DNA from: Brucepastera parasyntrophica
GTDB lineage: Bacteria; Spirochaetota; Spirochaetia; Treponematales; Treponemataceae
Direction: 5' to 3'
Length of the DNA: 64,000 nt
NCBI RefSeq assembly: GCF_022376835.1
Contig: NZ_CP084606.1
Location: 552,501 to 616,500 of the forward strand
The notes beneath the pieces are model-generated. The model had not been told where the DNA came from. It made no database searches and was given only the letters and a program-made list of their open reading frames with translations. How positions within the stretch are numbered: the first letter of the stretch is position 1; the number at the start of each line of letters is the position of its first letter. The position numbers and the translations under genes were made by a program. Shown piece after piece: positions 63,815 to 64,000 of this stretch.

Positions 63815-64000
63815 CGAAGATGCATCCTCAGACTTTTTTGCAGTGCAAGCATTGATTCTTGCTCACACAGTATGTCCCATGGAAATATTATCCTAATCAT
63901 TCCCATTCTGCCAATAGGACGACTGTTCAAAAATACAATAAAGATAATATTCAGGATTCAACATAGTCAGTTTGGCATTTTGAATAAAAGAAAACCACAG
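63802..64000 (-). pseudogene. IS66-type transposase C-terminal remnant
   Basis: On the minus strand from the window edge: IQNAKLTMLNPEYYLYCIFE ends in a stop after WQNGND; another frame then gives IRIIFPWDILCEQE. This resembles the IS66 transposase C-terminus, TAK..NPEEYL..LFE followed by LLPWN. The two frames and the stop mean it is broken. The 5' part lies outside the window. Confidence 0.45.

Overview
The window looks like a chromosomal segment of a host-associated spirochaete, most likely in the Treponema group. This rests on the gene content (a GH57-like protein beside DUF4912, DUF3943 outer-membrane proteins, an extended glycine hydroxymethyltransferase, several c-di-GMP proteins) and on a treponeme-like impression of the 16S fragment. 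No database was searched, so genus level is inference. At least a dozen otherwise good genes are broken by an apparent one-base deletion in a homopolymer of five or more bases. I read these as sequence-quality artefacts and annotate the repaired genes.

Left part (1-31 kb): the 5' part of a 16S rRNA gene with its promoter on the minus strand, then mostly ordinary chromosomal genes. These include an HD-GYP phosphodiesterase, a GH57-like pseudoenzyme with DUF4912, homoserine dehydrogenase, acetyltransferases, a vapBC toxin-antitoxin pair with two palindromic operators, a hybrid histidine kinase, DNA glycosylase Tag, bacterioferritin, a diguanylate cyclase, a LemA/TPM cluster, a pseudouridine synthase, MgtC and KDG kinase. 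Three unrelated genes (diguanylate cyclase, trypsin-like protease, KDPG aldolase) are preceded by the same structured leader, with base changes that keep the pairing.

Middle (31-46.6 kb): a KDPG aldolase fused to a VOC domain; an operon of two DUF1538 membrane proteins and a PII-like protein; a heterodimeric ABC exporter; glycine hydroxymethyltransferase; a cation-efflux protein; two tandem DUF3943 proteins; and a D-lactate-dehydrogenase-type enzyme. Three palindromic operator-like sites lie at 42.4-42.5 kb.

Right part (47-64 kb) holds the most interesting locus. On the minus strand, three tandem units of about 1.53 kb each encode a protein of about 260 residues (S) with a double-glycine leader, followed by a Sec-exported partner (A) with a degenerate LytM/M23 fold. 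Two more A copies and a leucine-rich-repeat protein follow. Diverging from this array is an export operon: a C39 peptidase-ABC transporter, an HlyD adaptor, a TolC-like protein and a GT4 glycosyltransferase with an extra C-terminal region. An AT-rich, convergent TldD/TldE-like protease pair and an IS66 transposase remnant lie beyond. I propose that S proteins are made with a leader, cleaved and exported by the C39 transporter, possibly glycosylated on their Ser/Thr/Gly-rich segment, and act with the A proteins at the cell surface. No function is proven.
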